A stretch of DNA of 64,000 bases from Meandrina meandrites (taxonomy: Eukaryota > Cnidaria > Anthozoa > Scleractinia > Meandrinidae), in contig OY855903.1 of the NCBI GenBank assembly GCA_963693305.1, positions 30,967,598 to 31,031,597 of the forward strand, read 5' to 3'. The notes beneath the pieces were generated by a model that worked only from the letters and a program-made list of their open reading frames with translations, had not been told where the DNA came from and searched no databases. Position 1 is the first letter of the stretch. The number at the start of each line of letters is the position of its first letter. The position numbers and the translations under genes are program-made. Below are positions 1 through 10,826 of this stretch, piece after piece.

Positions 1-567
1 GGAACACAAGTGCTGGCGGAAGTGGCGGGAACATAAGTTCTGGCGGAAGTGGCGGGAATACAAGTGCTGGCGGAAGTGGCGGGAACACAAGTGCTGGCGG
101 GAGAGGCGGGAACACAAGTGCTGCTGGAAGTGGCGGGAACACAAGTGCTGCCGGAAGTGGTAGGAACACAAGTGCTGGCGGAAGTGGTAGGAACACAAGT
201 GCTGGCGGAAGTGGCGGGAACACAAGTGCTGCCGGAAGTGGTAGGAACACAAGTGCTGGCGGAAGTGGCGGGAATACAAGTGCTGGCGGAAGTGGCGGGA
301 ACACAAGTGCTGGCGGGAGAGGCGGAAACAAAAGTGCTACTGGAAGTGGCGGGAATACAAGTGCTGGCGGGAGAGGCGGGAACACAAGTGCTGCTGGAAG
401 TGGCGGGAATACAAGTGCTGGCGGGAGAGGCGGAAACAAAAGTGCTACCGGAAGTGGCGGGAACACAAGTGCTGGCGGAAGTGGCGGGAACACAAGTGCT
501 GGCGGGAGAGGCGGGAACACAAGTGCTGCTGGAAGTGGCGGGAACAGAAGTGCTGCCCGAAGTCGTG
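1..567. repeat. 27-bp minisatellite, about 21 units
   Basis: Twenty units of exactly 27 bp (consensus begins GGAACACAAGTGCTGGCGGA) run from base 1 to 540 without a change of register. A degenerate 21st unit follows. The period is nine codons, so frame is preserved and the array is open in more than one frame. Units differ mainly at AAC/AAT, GGA/GGG and AGT/AGA positions. The array continues past the window start. Confidence 0.95.
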
Positions 568-977
568 GCAAGACAGGCGGCGATGGAGATAGTGGTGGAG
601 ATATGGATGAGCTACCAGGCTATTCACAGCAGTTTTTAAACAACGATGTTTTGGAAAGTATCATCAAAACTACCTTAATTACCTTCCCGTATATGAGATC
701 GTCCTTAAGAGCTGTCAATACATTCTTCAGAGAAACCGTGGACAAAATATCTTGCTCCACAGTGTACATTCCCGAGCTTGCTAAAGAAACTATTGTTATA
801 AGTATACGAAAACTGGTAATTCTGAAGGGGAAATGCAGTAGTGCTGTTGAACGTCTTCGAGAAGTGATTAATTCACCTAAATGGTATCACGCATGGGTAA
901 GATTAGTGCCACTAGAATATGGCTGGTTTGCAATATCTGCTATCTTTTGGAAAAAAGCTATACACAATAAAAAATGA
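3..977 (+). CDS. Partial Gly/Ser nonapeptide-repeat protein with F-box-like C-terminal region (5' end outside window)
   Basis: Frame 3 is open from the first bases to the TAA at 975-977, about 324 residues, with no start inside the window. Residues 1-190 are about 20 copies of a nine-residue unit, typically NTSAGGSGG, with variants NKSATGSGG and a GGRGG ending. Most units contain Asn-x-Ser, a potential N-glycosylation sequon if the protein is secreted. A short linker (KTGGDGDSGGD) leads in the same frame into a globular tail beginning MDELPGYSQQFLNNDVLESI. Its pattern, a Leu-rich segment, then LRAVNTFFRETVD, resembles an F-box (the Skp1-binding helix bundle of SCF ubiquitin ligases). The tail has no stop codons and ends in a Trp/Tyr-rich segment. 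If the F-box reading is right, the protein is intracellular and the sequons are incidental. An ATG at 603 could start a short 124-residue protein, but the upstream frame is open. Family assignment is inference. Confidence 0.5.
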   Translation, partial: NTSAGGSGGNISSGGSGGNTSAGGSGGNTSAGGRGGNTSAAGSGGNTSAAGSGRNTSAGGSGRNTSAGGSGGNTSAAGSGRNTSAGGSGGNTSAGGSGGNTSAGGRGGNKSATGSGGNTSAGGRGGNTSAAGSGGNTSAGGRGGNKSATGSGGNTSAGGSGGNTSAGGRGGNTSAAGSGGNRSAARSRGKTGGDGDSGGDMDELPGYSQQFLNNDVLESIIKTTLITFPYMRSSLRAVNTFFRETVDKISCSTVYIPELAKETIVISIRKLVILKGKCSSAVERLREVINSPKWYHAWVRLVPLEYGWFAISAIFWKKAIHNKK

Positions 978-1725
978 ACATTTTGTCACTTCTTAGCGTG
1001 GCCTAAGGAAACCTGTTCGGTGTTGGGTTCCAAAAGCATAAGTTTACTTTGTTTTTCTTTTGCGATGACTACTGTTGTTCCTATAATTAGCGTCTGATAG
1101 GGAGACAATATATAAGGGGTATTGTGATTTTGTCACTTTATTTTAACTGGCTTTTTGCGAATAGAAATCTATTTTGGTTGTTAGAATCTTGCAGTTAAAG
1201 GGTATAACTACCAATCAGTCCAAGTGTTAGTCCTGGTTAAAAGTATGTTTATCAGGTTACGTTAGTTTCAGTTAATGTTTATTCCCCTTCATATCTGATT
1301 GTTTGTTTGTTCATTTGAGATGCCACAGGTCCTTTGGAGTTGCACAACTAACAACTGTAGTTTCCTGGTCATGTATGGTAGGACGACGTGGACAAACTTG
1401 TCATTTAATAAATGAATGTTAGTTCTACTAAAATGCTGTAAGTCAGAGTTGTTCTAGAGATTGATCTAAGCAATAAAAAGAATCAAACGGTCAGGCCGGG
1501 ATTATTTGGATCTTTCCAGATGGGGGGATTCACCCCCGTAACTTCCAGAATATTTAATATGAGTATGGATTTGTTGAAATTTACGATATTGAAAAAGCTA
1601 TGACGTCACAAAACAAATCCATACGTCAGTTTTTGCATCTGAATGCACTCTACCCTTTGGCCTTTGTCCCGTTAAAGAAAGATGGAAGCTACCTGAGTTT
1701 TAGGAACTTTTGTTTTCAGGTCACG
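978..1725. other. No gene seen
   Basis: 3' flank of the Gly/Ser-repeat gene. I see no convincing ORF, RNA gene or repeat boundary here. AATAAA-like motifs occur near 1406 and 1472 but none is clearly tied to a gene. Confidence 0.3.
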
Positions 1726-1732
1726 TCACTTA

Positions 1733-1938
1733 CCAAACATGGTCATACTACCTAACGTGATGGCAACATCCGATAGAAGAAACATGACCAAAAGCCAACC
1801 CCAGGATACAACCTGTCTTACCAAATTACTTCCAGATAAATTTTTGATAAACTCGCAAAGTTTGGCAGTGTTTGGTTGAATATTTAAACAGTTATAAACG
1901 TTCAAAGTCAGCGCGGGCATTTTCGCCCTCCCCCCCAT
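1733..1938 (-). CDS. Possible first coding exon with a membrane segment
   Basis: A minus-strand frame starts at an ATG near 1938 and encodes about 68 residues. It ends at a strong splice-donor match, GTAAGT, read on the minus strand. The C-terminal half contains a hydrophobic run (WGWLLVMFLLSDVAITLG) that could span a membrane. No family is recognised, no partner exon is seen at lower coordinates, and one short ORF plus one donor can occur by chance, so this is a weak candidate. Confidence 0.2.
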
Positions 1939-2063
1939 TCATTTATTTTCATAATAACAAACGTTGAGGTTAGAAAGCGGACAGAAAAACAATTTTTTCA
2001 ACTTGTTAAGTTGTTATTCAGATTTCATTCTCATTTGTTTTTTCATCTTCGTCAAGATTCTTA

Positions 2064-2218
2064 TTATTACATTTGTGACCAATTGGTATTATACTTGTGA
2101 CCTTTATTACATTTGTGACCAATTGTTATTACACTTGTGACCTTTATTACATTTGTGACCAATTGTTATTACACTTGTGACCTTTATTACATTTGTGACC
2201 AGTTATTACATTTGTGCC
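2064..2218. repeat. 40-bp tandem repeat made of two similar half-units
   Basis: TTATTACATTTGTGACC alternates with TTATTACACTTGTGACC, spaced by AATTG or CT, giving a 40-bp higher-order period (for example 2101-2140 and 2141-2180 are nearly the same). The last half-unit is truncated at TTTGTGCC. Confidence 0.9.
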
Positions 2219-2298
2219 TTCAACAGGCTAGGGCATAAATTGAGCTGCATACTAAAATACAAAATATGGTTAAGATATGGTTAGTTAGCGCTTTAAGC

Positions 2299-2910
2299 TG
2301 CGACCATTTTGGTCGCCATGGCGAGTGGAAATAAAATTTGGCGACTAAATTTTCCACACAGGTCACCAATTTGGCGACCAGTGTAATGCAAAGGGCTCGC
2401 TACGCATCAACATTTTTTTTTTGCAGTTCAATCACTAAGCCAAAACAAATTTGACCACAACATTTTTCATTACAACTTTTTCAATCACCTATCTCAATTA
2501 TCTGTTTGAATTAAGGATGCCTCATTGCTCAGACTCCTAATTGTGTTTGATGCCTTCGATCATGGAGCCACATATAAAGTTTGCAAACCACATTTCCTTT
2601 CCATTATTTTAGTATACTGTACAAGAATTAAACAACTTGTTTTGCATATTTATCTTCCTTACCCGTTTCTTTAATCTTCTATTTACTTTTCTGCATAATA
2701 ATTGGAACAGTTCAACAAAAAACCTCTTCAATGCATACGAAAATGACTACGTTGGAACCTCCTTCGAACGATTTTAATTTGGCTCATAATGGTCAGCGGT
2801 ATTACTTCATGTAATGCGACATAATGTGTCCTGCTTTAAAAACGCTTTGCTTTTTGGCGAGCGAAATTTTTCTGGTGGCGACCATTCTACAAAAGGAAGT
2901 CGCCAAAAGG
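2299..2910. mobile_element. Possible MITE with GGTCGCCA-containing inverted ends
   Basis: Both ends are rich in GGCGAC/GTCGCC. The left end (2299-2391) reads GCGACCATTTTGGTCGCCA followed by GAAATAAAATTTGGCGAC. The reverse complement of the right end (2855-2910) aligns with gaps, sharing GGTCGCCA, then GAAA and AATTT. The centre is AT-rich with no ORF. Imperfect ends and no clear target duplication keep confidence low. Confidence 0.3.
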
Positions 2911-3269
2911 TGTCTTCTAACAAATTTGAGCTTGAAGCACTGTTAGTGGAATTGCCTCAAATCATTTATTCAGGCACTTATTAAATTTTTGGACCTTGAG
3001 AGTGGGCATTTATTTGATGCCGGGCCCTTATCATCTTTTTACCATTTTAAGCAAGTACTCAGTTTATTTTGCAACATAACATGAAGAATGTCCAAAGCAA
3101 AAATTTCAACTGTTTTATTGTAGAATACTGAGCAAACTTGGTCTTCAGTGAAGTCTCTCCTAGGTACTTAGTTTCAATCTTGCAAGCCAGTGAAGAAATA
3201 AATAATAATCAATACTCTTCTTGTACACTTTACTTTTTTTGGAGGGGTTGTGGGGGGGGGGGGAAGCCG

Positions 3270-3520
3270 CTTATTAAAGGTGAGATGCAACGAAATTTGG
3301 CCAAATTTTATTTTAGACCCATTTTAAGTTAAAATGAAAGGAAATACCTGGAATAATCATAATCTGAAGTTTTAAACGATTTGGTTAAAACGTCGCGGGA
3401 GATTTTCGACGTTGAAAACAGCCCTTTTTCTTCGCTTCACAAACGGAACGGTTCGGCGAAACTTCGGAAAATTGTCGTAAATGGATCTTGTGACGTCATA
3501 TGTGGCGAGCTTCCCTGCGT
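3270..3520 (+). repeat. Dispersed repeat, copy 1 (TGACGTCA-containing)
   Basis: Shares an ordered series of blocks with the reverse complement of 7100-7350: TTAAAGGT..ATGCAACGAAAT near the left end and TGTGACGTCAYATGTGGCRA near the right end. It is a diverged copy of one repeat family. Its palindromic TGACGTCA resembles a CREB/ATF site; any function is unproven. A poly-G run (3251-3263) lies just upstream. Confidence 0.6.
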
Positions 3521-3545
3521 AAGAAGAGCGAAAGCACAGCAAAGT

Positions 3546-5404
3546 ACTGTTGTTTTGACCTTCTATTAGACTTCTATTGGGTTGTTTCAATATTTAAAAT
3601 CACGATTAAGCCATTGTAACAATCGAAATGTCCTCTAAAAGACTAGGAGCAATGTAAGGATGGTTGAGAAAGAAACAAGGAGAGGATTTTACCGGGGATT
3701 TTACGCCAACTGCATGTTATTATCATCCGCATATTTTTCTCCGAAAGCTTCGAGCTGGATCTTGCACTGTGGTTGCGATTTCAGTTCCAAAAACTTTCAA
3801 TGAGACCTGGCGCTGCACAAACTATTACCAACTTGGACAGAAAGCTGTACAGCAAGGCACTAACGTGAAATCCTTTTGGAACGCAGAAAGCTACACTGGA
3901 GCTAGCTAGGACTGAGGACAGCTAGAGGTATTAACAGTAGCTAATAAAAGAAACGCTGTATTGCCTGGGACTTGTATCAGATTCAACTTTACCGATGCAG
4001 AGACTACTTTCTTAATCTGACTTTAGTCACGTCATAAACTTCTACCAAAATTATAACTTAAGTTGTGAATCACGAGGCCTGAATAATATTGGAAGTACAG
4101 CATGAAAATGTTGAATAAATTTAAAGAATTTTTTTTAAGCAGCATGCATTGTGTGTTTTGACTGGTCGGATACTTAAACAAATCTACTATATTTTGTTGA
4201 TCGTCTAAAGGAAACTAAATCGTGTAGATATTGAAGAAAAATAATGGTTTTAATGTACAGAACAATAAAACATTAAATAAAACTGCTTCTTGATCTGGAG
4301 GGAGGCTTCAATGTTTGTTATTTGAAATTTATTCTGAATGCAAAAATATATAACAATGCTCAAGGCAAATGTGCATACATCGATTTCTCTGGCAATACGA
4401 TGAGTTTGTTCCTTTGCAAAGGAGTCGAAGGCCGCTAGAACATTTTTGTATACTGAAAACTAGCTTGCAATGGAGGCTAATGCAGGGGAGTCTTTTCACA
4501 TGCAAATGACATAAAGCCCTTTTAATGACATTCGGCTGAGAGAGAAGTTTATTCGCAGATACTAAGCAGTAACAACGTACAAAATCTGGCCCGGGAGGGA
4601 TGGGCGGGAAAGGAATATCTTGTGTAAGTTCTAAGCACTTAATAATATACCAACGTGAATACAAAGGCAACTCAACTGAATTTATCGGACGGTAACCAGA
4701 TAATACATGTTAAACCTATGATTACTTGATACCGCTAAAAGATATGGATTGACATAAACTGTAACCGCAATAGCGTGAGGGGGTCAATTAAGCATTTTGA
4801 GAGGATCCCAAAGTAGCCAATGACATCCCGCCACATTGCCCCTCCATGGCAAGCTAGTTCCAGTCCAATGCCAAGAATACAAAAATGATCTATTTACCTG
4901 CTAAATTTAATTTGTTGGCTAGCGTTCCTTTTATAATGTAAATCAGCCCCATACAGTTACAACATCTGTAACATTGCAAATCCTTTATCCGTTGTACTGC
5001 CTCGTACTCATCAGGCCTAACCTGGCCAATAAATTGGTGTGTAACTGAATGATAATTCTGTTTCCATTCTCAAGGCAAACACCAGTCAAGATCAGCTCAC
5101 TTTTTTGTAGTTGTTGAGCACTTTTGTCATGAACCATTGGTGCAGTAGAATCGGCAACCACTCCAGTACGTGTCACGACAAAAATATAAATAGTATAACT
5201 GTAACTAATTCTCTTCATAGTTTTGTCAGCCCCACATCTATTGACTATTTAAAATTTCTTATTGACAGCTTTGGGTATGTTTGGTGCCAAAGGGTATGGT
5301 TTTTGAGCAATTCTGAAATAGGGTATTAAAACTATTGACCATTTTTGTGAGCTTTGGTCTACAATTGGAAACCTCTATTTGTATTCATCCCTTGACAAGT
5401 GAGA
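3546..5404. other. No gene seen
   Basis: AT-rich DNA with only short chance ORFs on both strands, including a Cys-rich minus-strand frame at 4329-4670 without a recognisable domain. No convincing splice-linked exon series or repeat boundary is visible. Confidence 0.3.
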
Positions 5405-5715
5405 TCTGGTCTGGTAAGGTAGGTAGTAAAGTCTGCATACGACTCTAGTGCCCCATCAGGCTGGAACTTATCCCTGTTTCCATAGCATGAAGCGACTAGG
5501 AGAATTTCCACTCCCCCCTGGATGGGATGCTAGTCCATCCCAGGGTTACCCCCAGCAGTAAATTCGCTGGTACCCATTTATACACCTGGGTGGAGAGAGG
5601 CACTATGAGAGTTAAGTGTCTTGGTCAAGAACACAAGGCAGTGCCGTGGCCAGGGCTCGAACCCGGACCTGCAAAATCCATCCTGGGATACAATTCCACC
5701 ATTTTCTGTGCTAGG
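5405..5715 (-). mobile_element. tRNA-derived SINE, minus strand
   Basis: Read on the minus strand, a Pol III B-box match (GGGTTCGAGCC, 5654-5664 on plus) is followed by a SINE-like body: CTTGTGTTCTTGACCAAGAC, then CCACCCAGGTGTATAAATGG, then ATGGACTAGCATCCCATCCA, ending in an ACCT-rich tail near 5405. This head-body-tail order is that of a tRNA-derived SINE. The A box region (about 5700) is eroded. Confidence 0.7.
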
Positions 5716-7099
5716 TCTAAAATATGGAGGGGAAATCAGGTTTGAAGGGCCTTGAAGCATGCTCCCAGCCAAATGCTTGGGAATTCCCCCTCTCCTGTAC
5801 TGGGTAAGCATCCCCATCCCCTACAGTGCTGTGGTTGGAACAGATTTTACCTCAAAATCAATATGACCTACATCTATGCCCAGGCGTTCTAAAAGTAAAT
5901 GTACACCACTTATACCTCATAACAAGGCCTCGATTAAATTGTGTTCACACTGCAACCCCCCCCCCCCCCCCCCCTCTCCACACACACAACCTCCAAACCA
6001 ATCCACCCATAACCAAAAAGAAAGAGATTATACTGTTGTGGGACAACCAAAGCACAACGAATCCTGTCATGAATGCCACGTTTTTATTTCGCTCCCTAAG
6101 CATGCATGCATAGCAAATGTATGATGCAACAATACTACTGAATGCATAAAACAAAGGAACTGACACATGAAGGGATAAATTGCAGGATCAACATCATCGC
6201 AACATGCAGCATGTACAAAAGCAGATGTACATACAAGGATGTGAAGCAGGGACTTTGTGCCACATACCATGTGTGCATATTGTGAATTTATCCATGCGAC
6301 ATGTTGCTGTGATGTGTCCTATGCCAGCACCACAGGGCCATATTTTGCAGATATTTAAACTCCACCCTAAACACCCTATCCCATCCCATTAACACAATTC
6401 AGAGATTTTAACAATTTAGGAAGTTAATAAGTGCTAAAACAAAATCTTTGTAAAGGATCAATAAAAAACAGTTACAGAGGATTACATAAGATCGTTCCCC
6501 ACTTTATTGAAGAAGTAATTTCAAAACTCCTCAAGTATATAACATATTAGCCAGTTTACATGGAAGTAAAGGGGTGCTGCTAACCTCCTACTTAATCAGC
6601 TACATGATGTATAAAGAATACCAGACAGAAGTCTGATTCAAAAATTGAGGAAGATAAGCTTAAAGCTTATGTTTTTCAGTGTGTTATAAATCTAGCGAGA
6701 CATGACATGACAGCAGTCCGGTTGGCCATGATATCCAGAAACGCAAAGCACACATACATATCATCTTTTATTGACGAGTAAGTAATTGCATAGAAGCACA
6801 AAAGCAAGACACAGACTTAACAGCAGTTGTTATAGTATTTATTAGGCTCACCAATCTACCTGGCCAAGTTCTTCGTTCTTGATATCATAAATGCCATCTT
6901 GTTCACTTGCCAAGTCGGATTCACCCGAAAAATTGATTTATATTCACCGCTCGAAATCTGTGGTTCGAACTGAAATGGCTGTATTTGGACATTTTGAAAG
7001 CTTTAATGAAGGTCTTCATCGGTTTGAACCAACGGCTAGTGCATAAACTCTGGAAATCCATCGAACAATCCCAAGAATTCTGAAGGATTTGCAAGGAAA
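5716..7099. other. No gene seen; poly-C tract and GCAACATG-like motifs
   Basis: Contains a C homopolymer (about 5957-5974) and a loose cluster of GCRACATG / CATGTYGC words at 6195-6320 that may be a decayed short repeat. The ORFs here depend on the homopolymer or are short, and look accidental. Confidence 0.35.
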
Positions 7100-7350
7100 T
7101 TTCTGGGGTTCAAAACAAGCTTGCCACATGTGACGTCACAAATAACTACATTCGTTACCATTCCAAGCGCGGCCGTTTCTGGTTCGTTTTTGTAAAGCTG
7201 TCGGAAATCGTCGGATTTTCATCTCCTGAGCACCACAATTCGCACAAAAACCATTTCTGTGAACTGGTTGTGATTAGTGCTGCCATAAAGAACAGGTTTT
7301 CGGACAAAAGAAAAATTGCCCCATTTCGTTGCATTTGACCTTTAACTTTT
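7100..7350 (-). repeat. Dispersed repeat, copy 2 (inverted relative to copy 1)
   Basis: The reverse complement aligns with 3270-3520: GGTCAAATGCAACGAAAT matches GGTGAGATGCAACGAAAT, and TGTGACGTCACATGTGGCAA matches TGTGACGTCATATGTGGCGA. The two copies are about 3.8 kb apart in opposite orientation. Confidence 0.6.
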
Positions 7351-7370
7351 CCTACCTTCGGGGTGGGCAC

Positions 7371-8204
7371 TTTTTTGAGGTTGGGGGCTTAATCAAATAA
7401 ATACAATATTTCAATTTTTTTGGCCATCCAAAATAGTTTTAGTGATATGTATTAAATAGCATCTAGCAAATATGTAAGCAGTCTCAAGTTCACCAACCTA
7501 TAGCAGATTGAAGTTTTTTCTCCTTAAACCTTGGCAAAAGAAATTTCAGACCATTGCAATTTCCTTCTTACAGTTCCATTTAGGCAGGTGCCTGCAAAAT
7601 TAATGCGAAGGGCATTAACAACTTCAATGCGACCCCCCTTACTACAACTGCAAGCATGGCTGGGGAAGTACTAAAATGCATCACAAGGCAAAAAAGAAAA
7701 TTTGACGTTTACTAGGTAAAGGTTGAGATTAAGTCACTTCAACCCGGATTTAATTTTGACTTAACCTAGCTTATACCACCTAAACACTAAAACTTAATGT
7801 AAGTTTAAGTTCACATTAAACCTAATGCAAACATTTGTTTATGCTCTATTTACTCTGACGTAAATTTGTCTTAAGTGCTGCTTAATTGAAGAAAACAGAG
7901 CTTAATAGAATAACCTAAAAACTCAAATTCTACTTCCAACAGAAATAGGCTTATTTTAAAATATCATTTTAGAAAGCAAAATCTTGAGTCCTACATGGAT
8001 TGTATGAAATAACGTCAGTTTTTATTTAGTCAGGTGTTCTTGAGAACATTTTTTGTCACAATATTTTTGCAGACAATAAAAATTGCTGATAATCTTTAAC
8101 CTCTGCAAAACCGTCAGTGAAGAAAGATTGAGTGTAACCTTTATTATTGACTTCTTAAAATGATTAAAATAGGTGACCATTGTGAACTTCTGTATATTTT
8201 TACA
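7371..8204. other. No gene seen
   Basis: AT-rich DNA upstream of the transposase pseudogene. A splice-acceptor-like tract (TTTTTACAG, ending about 8204) may mark the start of that gene's surviving exon. Confidence 0.3.
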
Positions 8205-10785
8205 GGGACATTCTTTCCAGGGCATCTCAGAAAGTGAAACAGGACCTTGAAAATGGTGAAGATAGTTCACTTCATTGGAGTGAAGAGGACCTTCAAGGTT
8301 TGCTGCAGGCTTAAAATGAGCCCATTCCTTAGCCTCCACATCAACAGTCATTGTTAAACCATGTCAACATACTACTCCATTGGCTTTGTTGTTTCTTCAT
8401 GTACTGGCAGGTTATTACCCATGTAAGTGATGCAGCTGTGGAATGGCTTCTTGTGTTTCTGGGAAAGTTCCTTCAGACTTTAAATTATGGACTGGACTCT
8501 GAATTTTTTTGTAACTTGCTACTGTTTTTTCAAACTACTATCTACACATTGCATATAACTTCAAATTTGAAGAGGGATGAATTTGAAAAATTTGTCGCCT
8601 GCTCTAAATGTGCAAAGCTGTATCATTTGAATGAATGCCTGGAACGAAAGCATGGAACACTTCTTCCAAAGTGGTGCAGTAACATTCTGTTTCCTCGTGG
8701 AAGAGCAAATTAATATGGAAATAAGCTTGTCAATAAAGTTATCCTCAACAATGGTGTCACTAGGTTTTATCCTCTTAAAGTTTACTACTGGAAGAGCATC
8801 ATAAGTCAGTTAGAGGACAATCTCCAAAGAACAGGAATGCCAGAACTCTGCGAACAGTGGAGAACAAGGCAAGTTGAATAGTCAGTGCTAAGCAATGTTT
8901 ATGATGGAGAGGTGTGGGAAAAGTTCAAGTGGAAAGATGGAAGTCACTTTTTTGAACTGGAGTGCCAATATGGACTAATGCTAAACGTAGATTGGTTCCA
9001 GCCATTTAAGCGACGAAGTGATTACTCTGTTGCTGTTATTTATTTTGTTGTCATTAACTTACCTCGGTGTCAGAGGTTCAAATTTGAGAATGTTATCTTA
9101 GGAGGAATAATCCCATCTCTGGAAACCTAAGCTGCACACCTTCTAAGATCCATGTGTGGATGAGCTTAATGGATTATGGAAAGGATTTTGCATGTCAACC
9201 AGTCTATCTACTCTACAATTAAGAGTAGTTGTTGCACTACTTTGTGTTGCTTCAGACATCCCTGCATCATGTTAAGTGTGCGGCTTTGTGGGGCACTCTG
9301 CAAATAGAGCCTGCTCAAAGTGTTTCAAGTTTTTTGCAGGAGGATTTGGGGAAAGCAAGGATTTCACAAGATTTACTGACCAGAATACCTGGCCAAAGAG
9401 GGACAGACTGAGTCACAATAGGAACTGTGAAAGGCTCAAAGCAGCTAAGAGTAGGTCGGAGTATAGCCAAATATCAAGCATGTATCGAGTACACTACAGT
9501 GCTCTGTGCAAACTTTAGTACTTTGACTGTGTTCAGTTTCACATTATTGATTCCATGCACAATTTGTTCCTTGGCACTGCCAAGTATGTCTTTAAACTCT
9601 GGGCTGATAATATATTTACCAAGAAGCAACTCAAGGAAATAACTAAAAAGATTGAAGAATTAAACACAGCAACTTCCATTGGGAGAATTCAACGAAAATT
9701 GGAACAAACTATGGGAACTAGACAGCGGAGCAATGGAAGAAATGGACATTAACATTCTCAATGTATGCCTTTTATGGAATTCTTCCAGACAACCACCTGT
9801 GCATTTGGGAAAGATTTGTTTGGCATGCAGAATTCTTTGCCGGCCAGTAATCAGCAAGCAGGAAATTTTGAAAGCTGATGCCCTGTTGGGTAACTTCTGT
9901 ACAGGAATGGAAAAATTATATGGAAAGCTGTTTTTGACTTGTAATATGCATCTTCACTGTCATCTTCATTCTGTTATATTGGACTATGGGCCATTTGGCT
10001 TTTAGTTGTTATATTGGAACATTATAATGGGGAAATTGGATCTGCGCTGACTAAGAACCATTCTGTAGAAATTCAGTTGATGAGAGACTTCCTGAAAGAG
10101 CACTTTCTTATACCATCTGCAGGAAATCTGCCAACTGTTTATAATGAAAAATTTATGCCAATGTTTGACAAATGGAGAGGAAAGCCAACCACAGCTTCAA
10201 TGGAGAGCAAAGTACAGCAGTGGTATTTATTGTCTCAGCTAACCTTGTTTTGTGGTATGACAATACCAATATAAAGAGTCCCTGCCTACTACCAAGTTGA
10301 TCTAACTTCAGAAGACATTGTTACATTGCTGACTGTTTACCATACTTTATATCCCGCAGCAAGAAACATTGATATTGGTGATTTACACTTCAAAGTAGGG
10401 TCTTGATGTTTAAGGAGTGCCAGAGTACTCGCTTCATGGCACAGCGAAGAGGGACTCATCAGTGCTACATCGCCATTATCACCTGGAATTGTTGATTATT
10501 TCATAGGTCATAAATTAATTATTGATGGTATCAAAAGAGAGCATTATTTCACTTGTGTGCAATGGTTCAAAAAACATCCTCTGAAATAGCGTTTGGGTAA
10601 TTTTCCTTCTCTTGGGCAGCAAATGACTTTGAACCTGGGTCACCAAGCTACTTTTTACCTGCCTGTCGGATTCACAGTCTTTTTTCCGAGGCTCGTTTAA
10701 CTGATGACAGTGTTAGACTGGTGGGCAATTTGCCCTATTCCATGCCATCACTAATTTACCAGCCTGTTAAAAAACCTGCATTTTA
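8205..10785 (+). pseudogene. tnp2/CACTA (EnSpm)-type transposase pseudogene
   Basis: Consecutive fragments spread over two or three frames give one ordered transposase-like protein. First comes a hydrophobic stretch with LLHWLCCFFMYWQ and ITHVSDAAVEWLL (8351-8713). Next is YDGEVW..MLNVDWFQPFKRRSDYSV (8885-9130), in the same frame as the first block but after stops at 8711 and about 8879. Then CSKCFKFFAGGFGE (9276-), MHNLFLGTAKYVFKLW (9555-), MHLHCHLHSVILDYGP (9679-10005) and HYNGEIGSALTKNHSVEIQL (10014-10274), ending near LPYSMPSLIYQPVKKP. The blocks fit the tnp2-like transposases of animal EnSpm/CACTA-type elements from general family knowledge. At least four stops and three frame changes make it inactive. 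No CACTA termini were found. Confidence 0.7.
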
Positions 10786-10826
10786 GCGGAGCTCCCGCGG
10801 GCGCCAAAGGCGCCCGCGGGCGGAGC
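10786..10826. other. GC-rich hairpin
   Basis: CCCGCGGGCGCC and GGCGCCCGCGGG form an inverted repeat with an AAA loop, extended by GCGGAGCT / CGGAGC outer arms. It is extremely GC-rich in an AT-rich setting and sits exactly at the terminus of the 2.1-kb element. Confidence 0.85.

Noticed and set aside
49..639. Long frame-1 ORF of GTQVLAEVA repeats
   Set aside because: It exists because the 27-bp unit is open in several frames. It ends shortly after the array, whereas frame 3 continues into a non-repetitive tail.
4329..4670. 113-residue Cys-rich minus-strand ORF
   Set aside because: Cys spacing follows no known motif and neither splice signals nor neighbours support it.
5945..6166. ORFs spanning the poly-C tract
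   Set aside because: They depend on homopolymer length and show no domain; length of such tracts is also unreliable in assemblies.
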